Assembly: GCA_964432985.1 (NCBI GenBank) | Contig: CAYSPT010000046.1 | Location: forward strand, 1 to 39,801 | DNA length: 39,801 nt | Direction of reading: 5' to 3' | DNA from: CAYSPT01 sp964432985 | GTDB lineage: Bacteria > Muiribacteriota > CAYSPT01 | In this document: in pieces, positions 8,084 through 16,525 of the stretch | How positions within the stretch are numbered: position 1 is the first letter of the stretch | How the letters are laid out: each line of letters begins with the position of its first letter | Notes under the pieces: model-generated | Seen by the model: the letters and a program-made list of their open reading frames with translations, nothing else | Told to the model about the DNA's origin: nothing | Databases searched by the model: none | Program-made: the position numbers and the translations under genes

Positions 8084-11000
8084 TTATTGTTTGTCCTCAA
8101 TAACTTTCAGACGGGCCTGCGCTCCCAGATCATCAGGATTGATTTCCAGAAGCCTGCGGTACATTTCCGCAGCTTCACTGAAACGTCCGGCCCCTTCGAA
8201 CAGCACACCGGCGTTCAAGTAAGCAGCAGTCATTCGCGGATTCAACTTGATGGCTTCTTTGTACTCACGAATCGCTTCCGTGCTCATTTCCCGCCGCTCG
8301 TAAATAACCGCCAACTCAAAATGGGCTTTCGGACTGTCCACCTTCTCCAACAGCGCAAGTTTGTACTGCCTGACAGCTTCCTCGTACTCACCCATGGTCG
8401 TGTAGATTTTACCCAGGCTATGGTGGGCATCATATGATCCCGGGTCAACCATGAGAACGTCTTTCAATATCAGGATTGCCTGATCGCGAAAACCTTGAGA
8501 CCCCAGGATCATTCCCAGCCTGACACGCGCCCGCAGATGCTCCGGGTCGAGACGCAGCGCCTCAATGTATTCCCGGTTCGCTTTCTCGTACAACCCATAA
8601 TCCGCCAGGGCGTTGGCAAGACTGTAGTGAGCCTCGGCTGATTCCGGATCACTGTGAATCGCTTTGCGATACTCCTCCATGGCTTCCTTTGTCCGGCCCG
8701 TAAACTCGTATATCTGGCCCAGTTTGATACGCAGATCACAACGGTTGGGACGAAGCTTGACAGCCGCCCTATACTGTTTTTCCGCATCTTCTTCCAGCTT
8801 CATCTCCGTGAAAATATCACCCAACTCAACCCTGGCTTCGTACAGATGCGGTTTGAACTTCAAGGCGCAGCGGTACTCCTTGATGGCCGAATAGGTATCT
8901 TTCTTCTCCTGGTATAATCGTCCCAGTTTAAGATGAAGCGGCACCAGGCTGGGATCTATGTCGAGCGCCTCCCTGAACTCCTTGATGGCTTCTTCTTCCA
9001 TTCCCTGGGTCTCAAAAATGTGTGCCAGTTTCCGGTGCGCTTCAAGGCTGCCCGGATCGAGTTTGATACACTCCATATACTCGCTCATGGCCAGGTAAAA
9101 ATTTTCCTTATCCTCATAAAGCCGGGCCAGCTTGAAGTGGCCATCAAAAGAGGCCGGGTCACGGTTAAGCGCCTGACGATACTCTTCTATGGCTCCATCG
9201 AGATCACCCAGCTTGATCAGAAGGGTGGCAATCATAAAGTGAATGGTGATTGATTCGGGCTTTGTTTCCAGGGCGCAGCGGTATTCTCCGATGGCGTCTT
9301 TGTAAAGACCCAGTGCTTCCGAGATAGCACCCAGCCTGAGAAAAGCTTCGGTGAAACCCGGGTCTGTTTCCAGGGCCTGCCGGTACCGGTACTCGGCAAT
9401 TTCATATCCATCTTCTCCCTGCTGGGAAAGAACGATATTACCGATGAGCACGTACGCTTCAGCAATAGTGTCATCCAGCCTCAGGCTCATCCTCAACTCT
9501 TTCAGCGCTTCCTTGTACTTCTCAAAATGAATCAAGATACGTCCCATCCGCAGATGCCCCTCGACCAGGTCCTGATTCAAACGCAACGCTTCGCGGTACT
9601 GCTCGAGCGCTTCACCATGCAATACTCGTTGTTCCAGCATCCGTCCCAGGCACAGGTGAGCTTCCGCCAGGGTGGAATCGCACCTGAGAGCTTCACGATA
9701 GAGCTCTTCTGCTCCGGCGGTATCTCCCTGCTCTTCCAGGATGTTCCCCAGGTACAGGTGTGGCTCGGCCAGTTTGCCCGTACCTTCAAGTGCCTGGCGA
9801 TAATGCTGTTCGGCTTCACTCCGCTTATCCTGAAGATCGTAGAGACGGCCCAGATGAAGGTGTACCAGAGGATCATCCGGACTGGCCTCCAGGACCTTCA
9901 TGAATTTGTCCCGGGCGGCCTCGTAATCACCCTGTGCCGCCAGTATCCGTCCCATGTAAATATCGAGCTCCAGACGGTGGGGATCGAGATTCACCGCTTT
10001 GGTTATTTCACTTAAAGCCTCTTCGAGATGACCCTTCTCCAATAAAGCCACTCCCAGGCTGGCGTGAACGGCTGGCAATTGAGGGGCAACCCACAGGGCG
10101 TTCCGGTATTTTTTTTCGGCCTGGTCAAACTGGCGGCACGAAGCATACCTGTTCCCCTGCTCCACCAGTTTTTCGCCCAGGTTCTGCTCCAGCCGGAGCG
10201 CTTCGGCGCGTTCGGCCAATGACTTCTCGTGATGGTCCGATTTATCAAGAATCACTGCCAGGCAAAGGTGTCCCTCAGCACTGTCGGGATTTATTTCAAG
10301 GGCTTTCTGGTACTCCTGCCTGGCTTCGACATTACGTCCCTGCAGTTCCATCAAACCTCCCAGGCGCAAGTGAGCCTCCGCCACTTCAGCATCCAGTTGA
10401 ATCGCCTTTGCGTATTCGCGCATGGCTTCTCGTTTCTGACCCAGGTACTCCAGGTTCCTGCCCAGGCCGAGATGCGCTTCAGCTAATTTCGGATTGAGGT
10501 TTAAAGCTTCAGTGTACTCCTGCTGCGCTTCACGGTGACTACCCTGCGCATCGAGCGCCTGGCCCAATTTGGCGTGGGCATCTGCACTGTTGGCATTGAA
10601 CAGCACCGCCATCCGGTACTCCTTGACAGCGTCATCGATCAAGCCCAGAGAGAAAAACGATAAGCCGCGATAAAAGAATTCTTCCGCTTTGAGACCGGCA
10701 GCATCAGGAGGTGAGGGAGGTGCTGATCCGATCTTGAGCCGGTACAATTTCTCCAGGTCCTCCCGCAGCTCCTGGAACGTCTGATAACGGGCATCTGGGT
10801 ACTTGCGCAGGCAGCGGGCAATGATCGGGTACAAGACCGAATCCAGTCTGGGAACTTCGAATTTCCGGTGTGCCAGCGAAAATCCCCTGATCGTCTGGGC
10901 GGTAAAAGGCAGGTCTCCCCGATTGGCCAACTGGTAGAACATGATACCGAAAGAGTATATGTCGCTCCGGGTGTCGGCCAGGCCATCGAACTGCTCGGGA

Positions 11001-11797
11001 GCCATCCAGGGAAGCGTTCCCACCACGGCCTTGCCCTGGTCCACCTTTATGAAACTCAGCTCGTTGGCGGGAGATTCCTCCGGCATATCGGGGTTGTAAA
11101 TCTGGGCGAAGCTTAATCCCGGTTCGACCTCCTCGGTTTTTCCCATTACCGATGTCTCGGTTGACGGATTATCCCACATCTTGGCCAGGCCGAAATCCGT
11201 AATCTTCACCGTCAGGTTACGGGCGATCATGACATTGTCCGGCTTGATATCACGGTGGGGCGTAACACCCCGGGAATGCGCGTGCTCCATTCCGTGACAG
11301 AATTGGATGGACCACTCCAGGGCCCGGTACAGGGTAATTGGTTTCTGGAGGAAATGGGTCAGTGTGTTTCGCCCGTAATCATCAGGAGCGATGTACTCCA
11401 GGATGATGAACAGGCGGTCATCGAGGCTTTCAACCCTCAGCGCTTGCACCATATACGGATGCTTCCGCAGAAATATCCAGGCGTAGGCTTCCTGCTTGAA
11501 ACTGTTTCTTATTGCTTCGGAAAAAATGAATTTGTCCTGGAATGTTTTCAAGGCGTAGACGGCGTTATCCTGCTTGTCATGACAGACATAGACGACTCCC
11601 ATCCCGGTCTGCCCTTCCCCGCCGATTACGTCGTGCACCTCGTAGCGCCCGCCGATGTAATCACCCACACCTATGCCCGAGGAAGAAGCAGTCGGGGCTG
11701 CTGGATGGCTGTCCACCACGGATTTTTCGCCCAGTCCGGTAATTTCAAATCCGATATTGTCCAGGTCAAAATTAAATGAATCGTCGGATGTACCCAC
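8084..11797 (-). CDS. Ser/Thr protein kinase with 25 TPR repeats
   Basis: The 1237-residue protein starts at a GTG with GGAGG 8 nt upstream. Residues ~50-355 are a Hanks-type kinase: glycine loop GGEGQTGMGVVY (59-70), lysine K84 in YALKTF, HRDIKPDN (181-188), DFG (201-203), APE (266-268) and DIYSFG (279-284). A ~45-residue insert separates DFG from APE. From ~371 to 1223 there are 25 consecutive TPR units of 34 residues, one with a 3-residue insert, with the usual A..HL.LG....G....A...Y..AL.L.P pattern. There is no transmembrane segment, so it is cytosolic. It would phosphorylate Ser/Thr on partners held by the TPR superhelix; the targets are unknown. It faces the Clp-N/cyclase-like gene tail to tail, 40 bp apart. 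Confidence 0.92.
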   Translation of the reverse strand: MGTSDDSFNFDLDNIGFEITGLGEKSVVDSHPAAPTASSSGIGVGDYIGGRYEVHDVIGGEGQTGMGVVYVCHDKQDNAVYALKTFQDKFIFSEAIRNSFKQEAYAWIFLRKHPYMVQALRVESLDDRLFIILEYIAPDDYGRNTLTHFLQKPITLYRALEWSIQFCHGMEHAHSRGVTPHRDIKPDNVMIARNLTVKITDFGLAKMWDNPSTETSVMGKTEEVEPGLSFAQIYNPDMPEESPANELSFIKVDQGKAVVGTLPWMAPEQFDGLADTRSDIYSFGIMFYQLANRGDLPFTAQTIRGFSLAHRKFEVPRLDSVLYPIIARCLRKYPDARYQTFQELREDLEKLYRLKIGSAPPSPPDAAGLKAEEFFYRGLSFFSLGLIDDAVKEYRMAVLFNANSADAHAKLGQALDAQGSHREAQQEYTEALNLNPKLAEAHLGLGRNLEYLGQKREAMREYAKAIQLDAEVAEAHLRLGGLMELQGRNVEARQEYQKALEINPDSAEGHLCLAVILDKSDHHEKSLAERAEALRLEQNLGEKLVEQGNRYASCRQFDQAEKKYRNALWVAPQLPAVHASLGVALLEKGHLEEALSEITKAVNLDPHRLELDIYMGRILAAQGDYEAARDKFMKVLEASPDDPLVHLHLGRLYDLQDKRSEAEQHYRQALEGTGKLAEPHLYLGNILEEQGDTAGAEELYREALRCDSTLAEAHLCLGRMLEQRVLHGEALEQYREALRLNQDLVEGHLRMGRILIHFEKYKEALKELRMSLRLDDTIAEAYVLIGNIVLSQQGEDGYEIAEYRYRQALETDPGFTEAFLRLGAISEALGLYKDAIGEYRCALETKPESITIHFMIATLLIKLGDLDGAIEEYRQALNRDPASFDGHFKLARLYEDKENFYLAMSEYMECIKLDPGSLEAHRKLAHIFETQGMEEEAIKEFREALDIDPSLVPLHLKLGRLYQEKKDTYSAIKEYRCALKFKPHLYEARVELGDIFTEMKLEEDAEKQYRAAVKLRPNRCDLRIKLGQIYEFTGRTKEAMEEYRKAIHSDPESAEAHYSLANALADYGLYEKANREYIEALRLDPEHLRARVRLGMILGSQGFRDQAILILKDVLMVDPGSYDAHHSLGKIYTTMGEYEEAVRQYKLALLEKVDSPKAHFELAVIYERREMSTEAIREYKEAIKLNPRMTAAYLNAGVLFEGAGRFSEAAEMYRRLLEINPDDLGAQARLKVIEDKQ

Positions 11798-11877
11798 GAA
11801 CGCAACCTCCGTATACGGTCAACTGCTGCCGCACCGAGTAACCTGCCACCAGATTTAACTATAACACATAGACTGTA

Positions 11878-11905
11878 ATTTTATAAAATATGCAATGCAA
11901 TTCAA
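11878..11905 (-). promoter_or_regulatory. Possible promoter of the kinase gene
   Basis: On the minus strand TTGAAT (complement of 11900-11905) and TAAAAT (complement of 11878-11883) are 16 bp apart, about 80 bp before the GTG start. The match is moderate and the region is AT-rich, so this is a weak call. Confidence 0.35.
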
Positions 11906-11977
11906 TCCATTTCATTTTTTCTGCTCTCCATCTTTCAGAAAGGTCGATAACACGCATCGTTGCTTTGTATATTTCTT

Positions 11978-12006
11978 TTGAAACTTATTCAGGCGCTCCG
12001 CATAGT
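11978..12006 (+). promoter_or_regulatory. Possible promoter of the lytic transglycosylase gene
   Basis: TTGAAA (11978-11983) and CATAGT (12001-12006) are 17 bp apart on the plus strand. The -10 match is modest. It lies ~135 bp upstream of the chosen start, with the 19-bp repeat array between. Nothing else was seen in the 11798-12139 gap. Confidence 0.35.
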
Positions 12007-12051
12007 ACAGAATGAAGCGCGGGAAGAATCGCGTTCCATTCTTTGAACTCT

Positions 12052-12108
12052 TACCACGTCAGTGGACTAATACCACATCAGTGAACCATTACCATGATTA
12101 TAAGTTTC
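12052..12108. repeat. 19-bp degenerate tandem repeat x3
   Basis: TACCACGTCAGTGGACTAA (12052-12070), TACCACATCAGTGAACCAT (12071-12089) and a weaker third unit beginning TACCATGAT (12090-12108) follow one another just upstream of the transglycosylase gene. The first unit contains the small inverted repeat CCAC-GTCA-GTGG. Confidence 0.65.
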
Positions 12109-12139
12109 CCAATTTACTTTGAGAGGTGAGGTGAAAGGT

Positions 12140-13030
12140 GTGATCAGGTATTTACGGGGTGAAAAACGGTGTTTCATGAAGGCAGTCTACCTGGTACTAG
12201 CCACGGCCCTAACCGGCAGCGCCGCGGCGCCGGCGTACGGCTTCAACCTGCTTGAGGCCATCCGCAACAAGCGGCAGCCCAAGGAGGTCGCGTCTGCCCA
12301 GGGCAGAGGGGAACCTTCAGTGATTCCCCAGAGGTACCCGGCCGGCGAAACCACCGCCGGGGCAGCCGGATTCGACTCGTGGGTGAAAAAGGCCATCGGG
12401 GGGGCGGGGAACCTGAGCCGTATGCCGAAGGGGATAAAGAACCGGTACGGCCATAGCATCACCCCGGAAGACGTCATCAGAACCATCATCTGGATCGAGT
12501 CCAAGGGCTATCACACCAGGGGTGGGAGACCCCTGGTCAACTCCCGGGGCTTCACGGGCTTCATGCAACTCGGGCAGCATTTCGGCAACGCCAAGTACGA
12601 TCCGGCTAAGAACATCGCCCTGGGAACAAAGTATTTCAACGACAAGTGCCTGCGAAGCGCCACCTCCGGAGGAAACAAGCTGTTTACGTACAACGGGACC
12701 GATTCCAGGGAAGACCGGCTCGTTAAGGGCATAACCAACTTCAATCGCGGCCCGTACGCCACCACCGGCAAACTGCGGGAAAAGGGTCTTCTCCAGGGAG
12801 GCATGGTGGGGCTGGACCGCCCCTGGGACGAGGTGATAGCCAGGACGCCCAGCACGGGGCACAACTATCTGCAGGAAGGCGTCGATTACGGGCTTCAGGG
12901 GAAAGCGGCCCTGGGCTTACCCTTGACCCCTGCGGAAAAGGGCTGGATAAAATCCTACCGCGGGCTGAACTCGAACGAAGCATTTGATGCCTGGGAGAGA
13001 AATATCTACGGTTCCGTCAGGGGAATGTAG
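12140..13030 (+). CDS. Lytic transglycosylase (SLT-like), exported
   Basis: I chose the GTG at 12140 (GAGG 8 nt upstream), giving 296 residues; an ATG at 12176 (MKAVYLVLATALTG) and a TTG at 12119 are alternatives. The N-terminus has a basic stretch, a hydrophobic core and an APAYGF cleavage region, so it is exported. The middle carries an SLT-like fold: DVIRTIIWIESKGYHT with the likely catalytic glutamate (in IES), NSRGFTGFMQL matching the 'G.mQl' motif, NIALGTKYFNDKCL, and KLFTYNGT matching the 'aYN.G' motif. Such enzymes cleave the beta-1,4 bond between MurNAc and GlcNAc in peptidoglycan, leaving 1,6-anhydroMurNAc. The extra ~90 C-terminal residues are unrecognised. The next gene starts 26 bp downstream, so they probably form an operon, possibly related to envelope passage of a secretion or pilus apparatus. 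Confidence 0.72.
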   Translation: MIRYLRGEKRCFMKAVYLVLATALTGSAAAPAYGFNLLEAIRNKRQPKEVASAQGRGEPSVIPQRYPAGETTAGAAGFDSWVKKAIGGAGNLSRMPKGIKNRYGHSITPEDVIRTIIWIESKGYHTRGGRPLVNSRGFTGFMQLGQHFGNAKYDPAKNIALGTKYFNDKCLRSATSGGNKLFTYNGTDSREDRLVKGITNFNRGPYATTGKLREKGLLQGGMVGLDRPWDEVIARTPSTGHNYLQEGVDYGLQGKAALGLPLTPAEKGWIKSYRGLNSNEAFDAWERNIYGSVRGM

Positions 13031-13056
13031 CACTTTAAGGAAAGGATGCGAGAAAA

Positions 13057-14207
13057 ATGAAACGATTTTTTACAGGATTAACCATTCACGCCGTCCTGCT
13101 GACGGCCATTGTGCTGGGAGGTGCCGCTGGAGCTCTGGGAAATGAGGTTTTGGGGGTCGATCTTCCCGAGGCGGTAACCGCCTCGCTCAAAGACACCGAA
13201 GAGGTTGTCAGCTACCTGAAACGGGACATCAACCAGGACGGTCTGGCGGATTTTATCATACACACCATGGAGACGGTCCCCGACGCACCGGTAAAAGTCG
13301 CCGATACACTGGCGAAAGCGGCGCTGCTGGTATATCTCGCCCGGGAAAGCGACACCGGGTACAGGATCAAGGTGCTGGAGTCGGAAGCAGGACTGTACTT
13401 AAGCGATTACGTCTTCATAAAAGGCTCCAAAGATATCTCGGCGGTTATTTCGCTGTGGACCATGGGACGGGGAGGCGCCCAGATACCCTCCGTCTACCTG
13501 GTCTACCAGGACCGCCTGGTCAAGTTCTCTAAACTCCATAAGTTTCCCGGGATTGATAAGTTTCCCGGGATTGATAAGTTTCCCGGGATTGANNNNNNNN
13601 NNNNNNNNNNNNNNNNNNNNNNNNNNNNNNNNNNNNNNNNNNNNNNNNNNNNNNNNNNNNNNNNNNNNNNNNNNNNNNNNNNNNNNNNNNNNATAAGTTT
13701 CCCGGGATTGATAAGTTTCCCGGGATTGATAAGTTTCCCGGGATTGAGAAGACGGGGACGGAAGAATTCTCCATAAGCCAGGAACGAGGCAGTTTCTATC
13801 TGGTAGCCGATCAGATTATCGGTTTTCACCAAAACGGCGAGGCCTTCGCCGTCAGCAGCACGGTGTACGGACTCAAAGGGAACCGGTTTACCGTCATCGC
13901 CCGGGAGAACAACGAGGCCACCACTCCCGGTGAAATGATCAACCAGGCGGCCAGCTATTTCAAGTCTAAGGATTATAAAACAGCGGCCGTCCTTTACCGC
14001 CGGCTCTACAACCTGGTGCTGACAGAAGGGACCATCCCAGAAGGACTTCATGACCTGGCGGTGGAAACCCTCTTCTACCTGGCCAAGTCCCTGGAGCTTG
14101 ACGGCGAGAAAAATTCGGCCATGGAAAACTATAACCGGCTGGTAAAGTACTTCCCCGGACACTGGATGGCGAAAGCGGCGCAGGGGGAACTGAAAATGCT
14201 TCAGTAG
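13057..14207 (+). CDS. Exported protein with (DKFPGI)n repeat, interrupted by assembly gap
   Basis: Two coding pieces belong to one gene. The N-terminal piece (from ATG 13057, AAGGA upstream) has a signal peptide (LTIHAVLLTAIVLGGAAGALG), a DINQDGLADFIIH motif like a calcium-binding or FG-GAP loop, and ~170 residues ending in KFPGI repeats. Then come 100 N. The C-terminal piece resumes in the same repeat and continues in a different frame relative to the gap: DKFPGIEKTGTEEFS, then ~150 residues ending in a TPR-like helical part (MINQAASYFKSKDYKTAAVLYR; NYNRLVKYFPGHW). The gap length is artificial, so the apparent frameshift is not biological evidence. The function is unknown; the TPR-like end suggests periplasmic protein interaction. 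It ends at a strong terminator. Confidence 0.7.
13537..13745. repeat. 18-bp coding tandem repeat flanking the gap
   Basis: The unit GATAAGTTTCCCGGGATT encodes DKFPGI. Three units are seen before the gap (13537-13590, the first beginning CAT) and nearly three after it (13693-13745). All copies other than the first are identical at DNA level, which indicates recent expansion. The centre of the unit is the palindrome TCCCGGGA. Confidence 0.95.
13593..13692. other. Assembly gap of 100 N inside the tandem repeat
   Basis: Exactly 100 N, a conventional placeholder. Perfect repeats would need a missing length of 17+18n bases, which 100 does not satisfy, so the true copy number is unknown. Confidence 0.97.
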
Positions 14208-14239
14208 AAACCAGAGCAAACAGCTGTTTCAAGTAACGG

Positions 14240-14271
14240 CAGTGGGGGAATCCTGCAAGATTCCCCCACTG
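14240..14271. terminator. Strong hairpin terminator between convergent genes
   Basis: A perfect 13-bp stem CAGTGGGGGAATC (14240-14252) with GATTCCCCCACTG (14259-14271) encloses a 6-nt loop CTGCAA. TTTGCTTTC follows on the plus strand. It lies between the stop at 14207 and the convergent gene ending at 14279. Confidence 0.85.
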
Positions 14272-14278
14272 TTTGCTT

Positions 14279-14902
14279 TCAGCCGTCCTCTTTTTGTTCG
14301 TATCCGGCGCCGTCCATCCTGTTGGCGCGTTCACTGAGCGCGAAGCGGATATGCCACGGCCCCAGCCAGATGTTGGCCAGCACCAGGGTGACCAACCAGA
14401 TCCACCGATAATATGGCCACCGCATGATGAGAAAAATATACGACACAAACACCGTGCCATTGATGATTTTGCTCTGGAGACAATGGGGCCACTGAAAGGT
14501 TTCCTGGTTCCGTGTCAGCAGCACCCCGGCGGCAACGAACTGACCGATGGCCGTCACGGACAGCACGATCATATACGCCGGAAGCAGCCCCGCCACGGTA
14601 AAACCGATAAAGGGGAAGATGATCAAAACGGTGTCGGCACAGATATCCAGGTTGGCCCCGATGAGCGAGACCTGCTTGAGCTTGCGAGCGATGGTGCCGT
14701 CGATCATGTCGGTGAATTCCGCAACCAGGAAGACGATCAGAGCGGCGAGCAGATACCCCTTGATGATAAGGACCATAGCGGCAACTCCGCCGATGAGCCT
14801 GACAAGGCAGAGCATGTTGGGGATGGTCCAGAACCTGTCGGTGGGGGAGGTCGGTGCCCCGCATTCCGGCGCTATTGCTTCAGATGTATGATTATCTTCC
14901 AT
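14279..14902 (-). CDS. CDP-alcohol phosphatidyltransferase family membrane protein
   Basis: I chose the ATG at 14902, which has GGAGT 8 nt upstream, giving 207 residues; an in-frame TTG at 14917 is an alternative. The family signature is complete: D65-x2-D68-G-x2-A-R-x8-G-x3-D86-x3-D90 (visible as DMIDGTIARKL followed by GANLDICAD). These residues bind the metal and the CDP moiety. Several membrane helices follow, as expected for this family, which moves a phosphatidyl or phospho-alcohol group from a CDP-alcohol to an acceptor (for example PgsA, PssA, cardiolipin or phosphatidylinositol-phosphate synthases). The substrate cannot be told from the sequence, and the N-terminal ~25 residues are polar. 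It is transcribed alone, convergent with the gap-containing gene. Its upstream region shares a sequence block with that of hom. Confidence 0.85.
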   Translation of the reverse strand: MEDNHTSEAIAPECGAPTSPTDRFWTIPNMLCLVRLIGGVAAMVLIIKGYLLAALIVFLVAEFTDMIDGTIARKLKQVSLIGANLDICADTVLIIFPFIGFTVAGLLPAYMIVLSVTAIGQFVAAGVLLTRNQETFQWPHCLQSKIINGTVFVSYIFLIMRWPYYRWIWLVTLVLANIWLGPWHIRFALSERANRMDGAGYEQKEDG

Positions 14903-14970
14903 TATGAAAAACTCCAACCTTACTTTCTACACTACTTGCTGGAGGGCGGGAGCGTCAACTGCGTCTGAAA

Positions 14971-14999
14971 TTGACGGGGACAGACCTCCTGGCTATAAT
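14971..14999 (+). promoter_or_regulatory. Sigma-70 promoter of the zinc-ribbon gene
   Basis: TTGACG (14971-14976) and TATAAT (14994-14999) are 17 bp apart. Transcription would begin near 15006, just before the GGGAG ribosome binding site (15009-15013) and the GTG at 15023. Confidence 0.72.
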
Positions 15000-15022
15000 T
15001 GAACTGAAGGGAGCGCCTTTTT

Positions 15023-15268
15023 GTGACAGTACACCGGATGAATCTCGGATGGGGCGAATTGTTCAGTTTCTTCTTCAAAAAAAAGGTATGCAAAGAGTGC
15101 CGGGTAAAACTTGAGAGATTCAAAGAGACCGAGGATATGGGAGACGGCTTCCATGTTTACAGTAAGGGCCCTCTCAGCTTTGGCGCGACGTTCGGTCACC
15201 GATACGAACATACAATAAAATACAGATGTCCAAAATGTGAAAAAGTGTACTCCCTGGAAGATTTATGA
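15023..15268 (+). CDS. Small zinc-ribbon-like protein
   Basis: The 81-residue protein starts at GTG with GGGAG 9 nt upstream; an ATG at 15038 is possible. Two CxxC pairs, CKEC (23-26) and CPKC (69-72), enclose ~42 residues, a pattern of a zinc ribbon or zinc-stabilised small domain. There is no signal peptide. Function is unknown. It is expressed from its own promoter and lies 18 bp before the next gene, so it is probably the first gene of an operon with the two exported proteins that follow. Confidence 0.65.
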   Translation: MTVHRMNLGWGELFSFFFKKKVCKECRVKLERFKETEDMGDGFHVYSKGPLSFGATFGHRYEHTIKYRCPKCEKVYSLEDL

Positions 15269-15286
15269 GGAAAGGAGCAGGCTGAG

Positions 15287-16525
15287 TTGCACATTCGTAT
15301 TGTCCGGGTGCTTCTGCTGGCTGCCATCCTGGCTGTTTTCGCACCGGCTTCTATCCGGGCGCAGGTAGCATCACCCCGGGACTTCGACCTGGTGGTCTAC
15401 GAAGAAAAACCGATGTTCACCAGAGATGTTCTTTCGCCGTCGCTGGTGGAGGCCATGGAACCGCTCAGGGAGACAGTGGATGCACCGGGCCTTTTCGAAG
15501 CTATCCTTTTCATTGTTGATTTCAGACGTGCCGTCAACCTGCTAGGGTGCGAAGATGACATGCGTGATTATCTTATCACTACCCGGAACCTGGACATCGG
15601 TTCGGAAACCACTCCGCTCGAACCATACATAGCCTTTGACCTTCAGAGTTATGATCCGCAAGCAATTGCCCAAAAACTGTCCAGCCTGCAGCAAGAAAAC
15701 GAAATTTACACTTATTCTGAGAAGTGTTTTCTCACCATCATAGACGGAACCTTTATCTTCGCTCCTTCATCCGGACAGCTGCACCGGGATCCCACCGAGC
15801 TGCTCATGGAATTCAAGCAGCAGCAGTCCCTGCTGTCGGAGAACTATCAGCATTTCGGTTTCGTCGCCAACCGCCAGCGGCTCAAAGAGCTGCTACAACA
15901 GTGGGTGCGCAAAAGCTACCTGGTCGGTCTCGACCGCTGCCTGGACACCACCATCTCGTTTGAAATCTCCGGGAACGACCGGACCGGACTCTACCAACTC
16001 GTAGTGACGTGTGCATCAGAAGCCGACGCCGAAGCTCTGGAGCGACTTATTCACGGTTACAACGACCTGTGGCTGGCCCACCACCTGGCATGCGGCCGGA
16101 CCCACGAGAAATCCAACCGGGAACTCCATGACCTGTTTGCTCCCCTCGGCAGAATTCTACAAGACCTCCGTTTTGCATCGGAAGGAACAAACACAACGGT
16201 TTCCCTGTCAAACATCGACGAGCACATGGACGACGTAAAGGAGCAGCGGTGTATCCTAAACAAGATGACCGTGGGCGAGGCGGCCAAACGGTACATCTAT
16301 GCAAAGCCGGAAAATAAGGATCTGGTGATGGACAAGCTCCTGGAAGCCGGGCTGCCGGCAACCAACATGCGGTGTCCGTCGGACAACAAACTTTTCACCA
16401 TCAAACCAATTCACACGGAGGTGGAACGGGGATTCGCCGGGATGCCAGGTGTCACCGATCCCTACGGCCACACCAAGATAGAACTGGAGGTGATCTGCCC
16501 GATCCATGGCGCTCTCAAACCCTAG
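15287..16525 (+). CDS. Exported protein of unknown function with pseudopilin-like C-terminal Cys motif
   Basis: The 412-residue protein starts at TTG with AAAGGAG upstream. A signal peptide is clear (RIVRVLLLAAILAVFAPASIRAQ). The body is unrecognised. The last ~45 residues, with MRCPSDNKLFTI, a variable middle and VICPIHGALKP, resemble the 'CP.gG.Yt......C..Hg' tail found on many type II secretion and competence pseudopilin-related proteins. The stop overlaps the start of the next gene by 20 bp, indicating translational coupling. Together with the PilB/GspE-type ATPase 1.6 kb downstream this hints at a role in a secretion or pilus system, which is inference from the motif and position. Confidence 0.6.
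   Translation: MHIRIVRVLLLAAILAVFAPASIRAQVASPRDFDLVVYEEKPMFTRDVLSPSLVEAMEPLRETVDAPGLFEAILFIVDFRRAVNLLGCEDDMRDYLITTRNLDIGSETTPLEPYIAFDLQSYDPQAIAQKLSSLQQENEIYTYSEKCFLTIIDGTFIFAPSSGQLHRDPTELLMEFKQQQSLLSENYQHFGFVANRQRLKELLQQWVRKSYLVGLDRCLDTTISFEISGNDRTGLYQLVVTCASEADAEALERLIHGYNDLWLAHHLACGRTHEKSNRELHDLFAPLGRILQDLRFASEGTNTTVSLSNIDEHMDDVKEQRCILNKMTVGEAAKRYIYAKPENKDLVMDKLLEAGLPATNMRCPSDNKLFTIKPIHTEVERGFAGMPGVTDPYGHTKIELEVICPIHGALKP

Noticed and set aside
9934..10497. Plus-strand reading frames opposite the TPR kinase
   Set aside because: They are open because the TPR coding sequence is repetitive; they lack ribosome binding sites and give low-complexity, non-domain proteins.
13537..13745. CRISPR-like array
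   Set aside because: The 18-bp units are contiguous with no spacers and stay in the reading frame of a protein, so this is a coding tandem repeat.
13503..14219. Long minus-strand reading frame through the repeat and gap
   Set aside because: The 18-bp unit has no stop in several frames and the N run is read through artificially. The plus-strand gene has the signal peptide, ribosome binding site and sensible protein.
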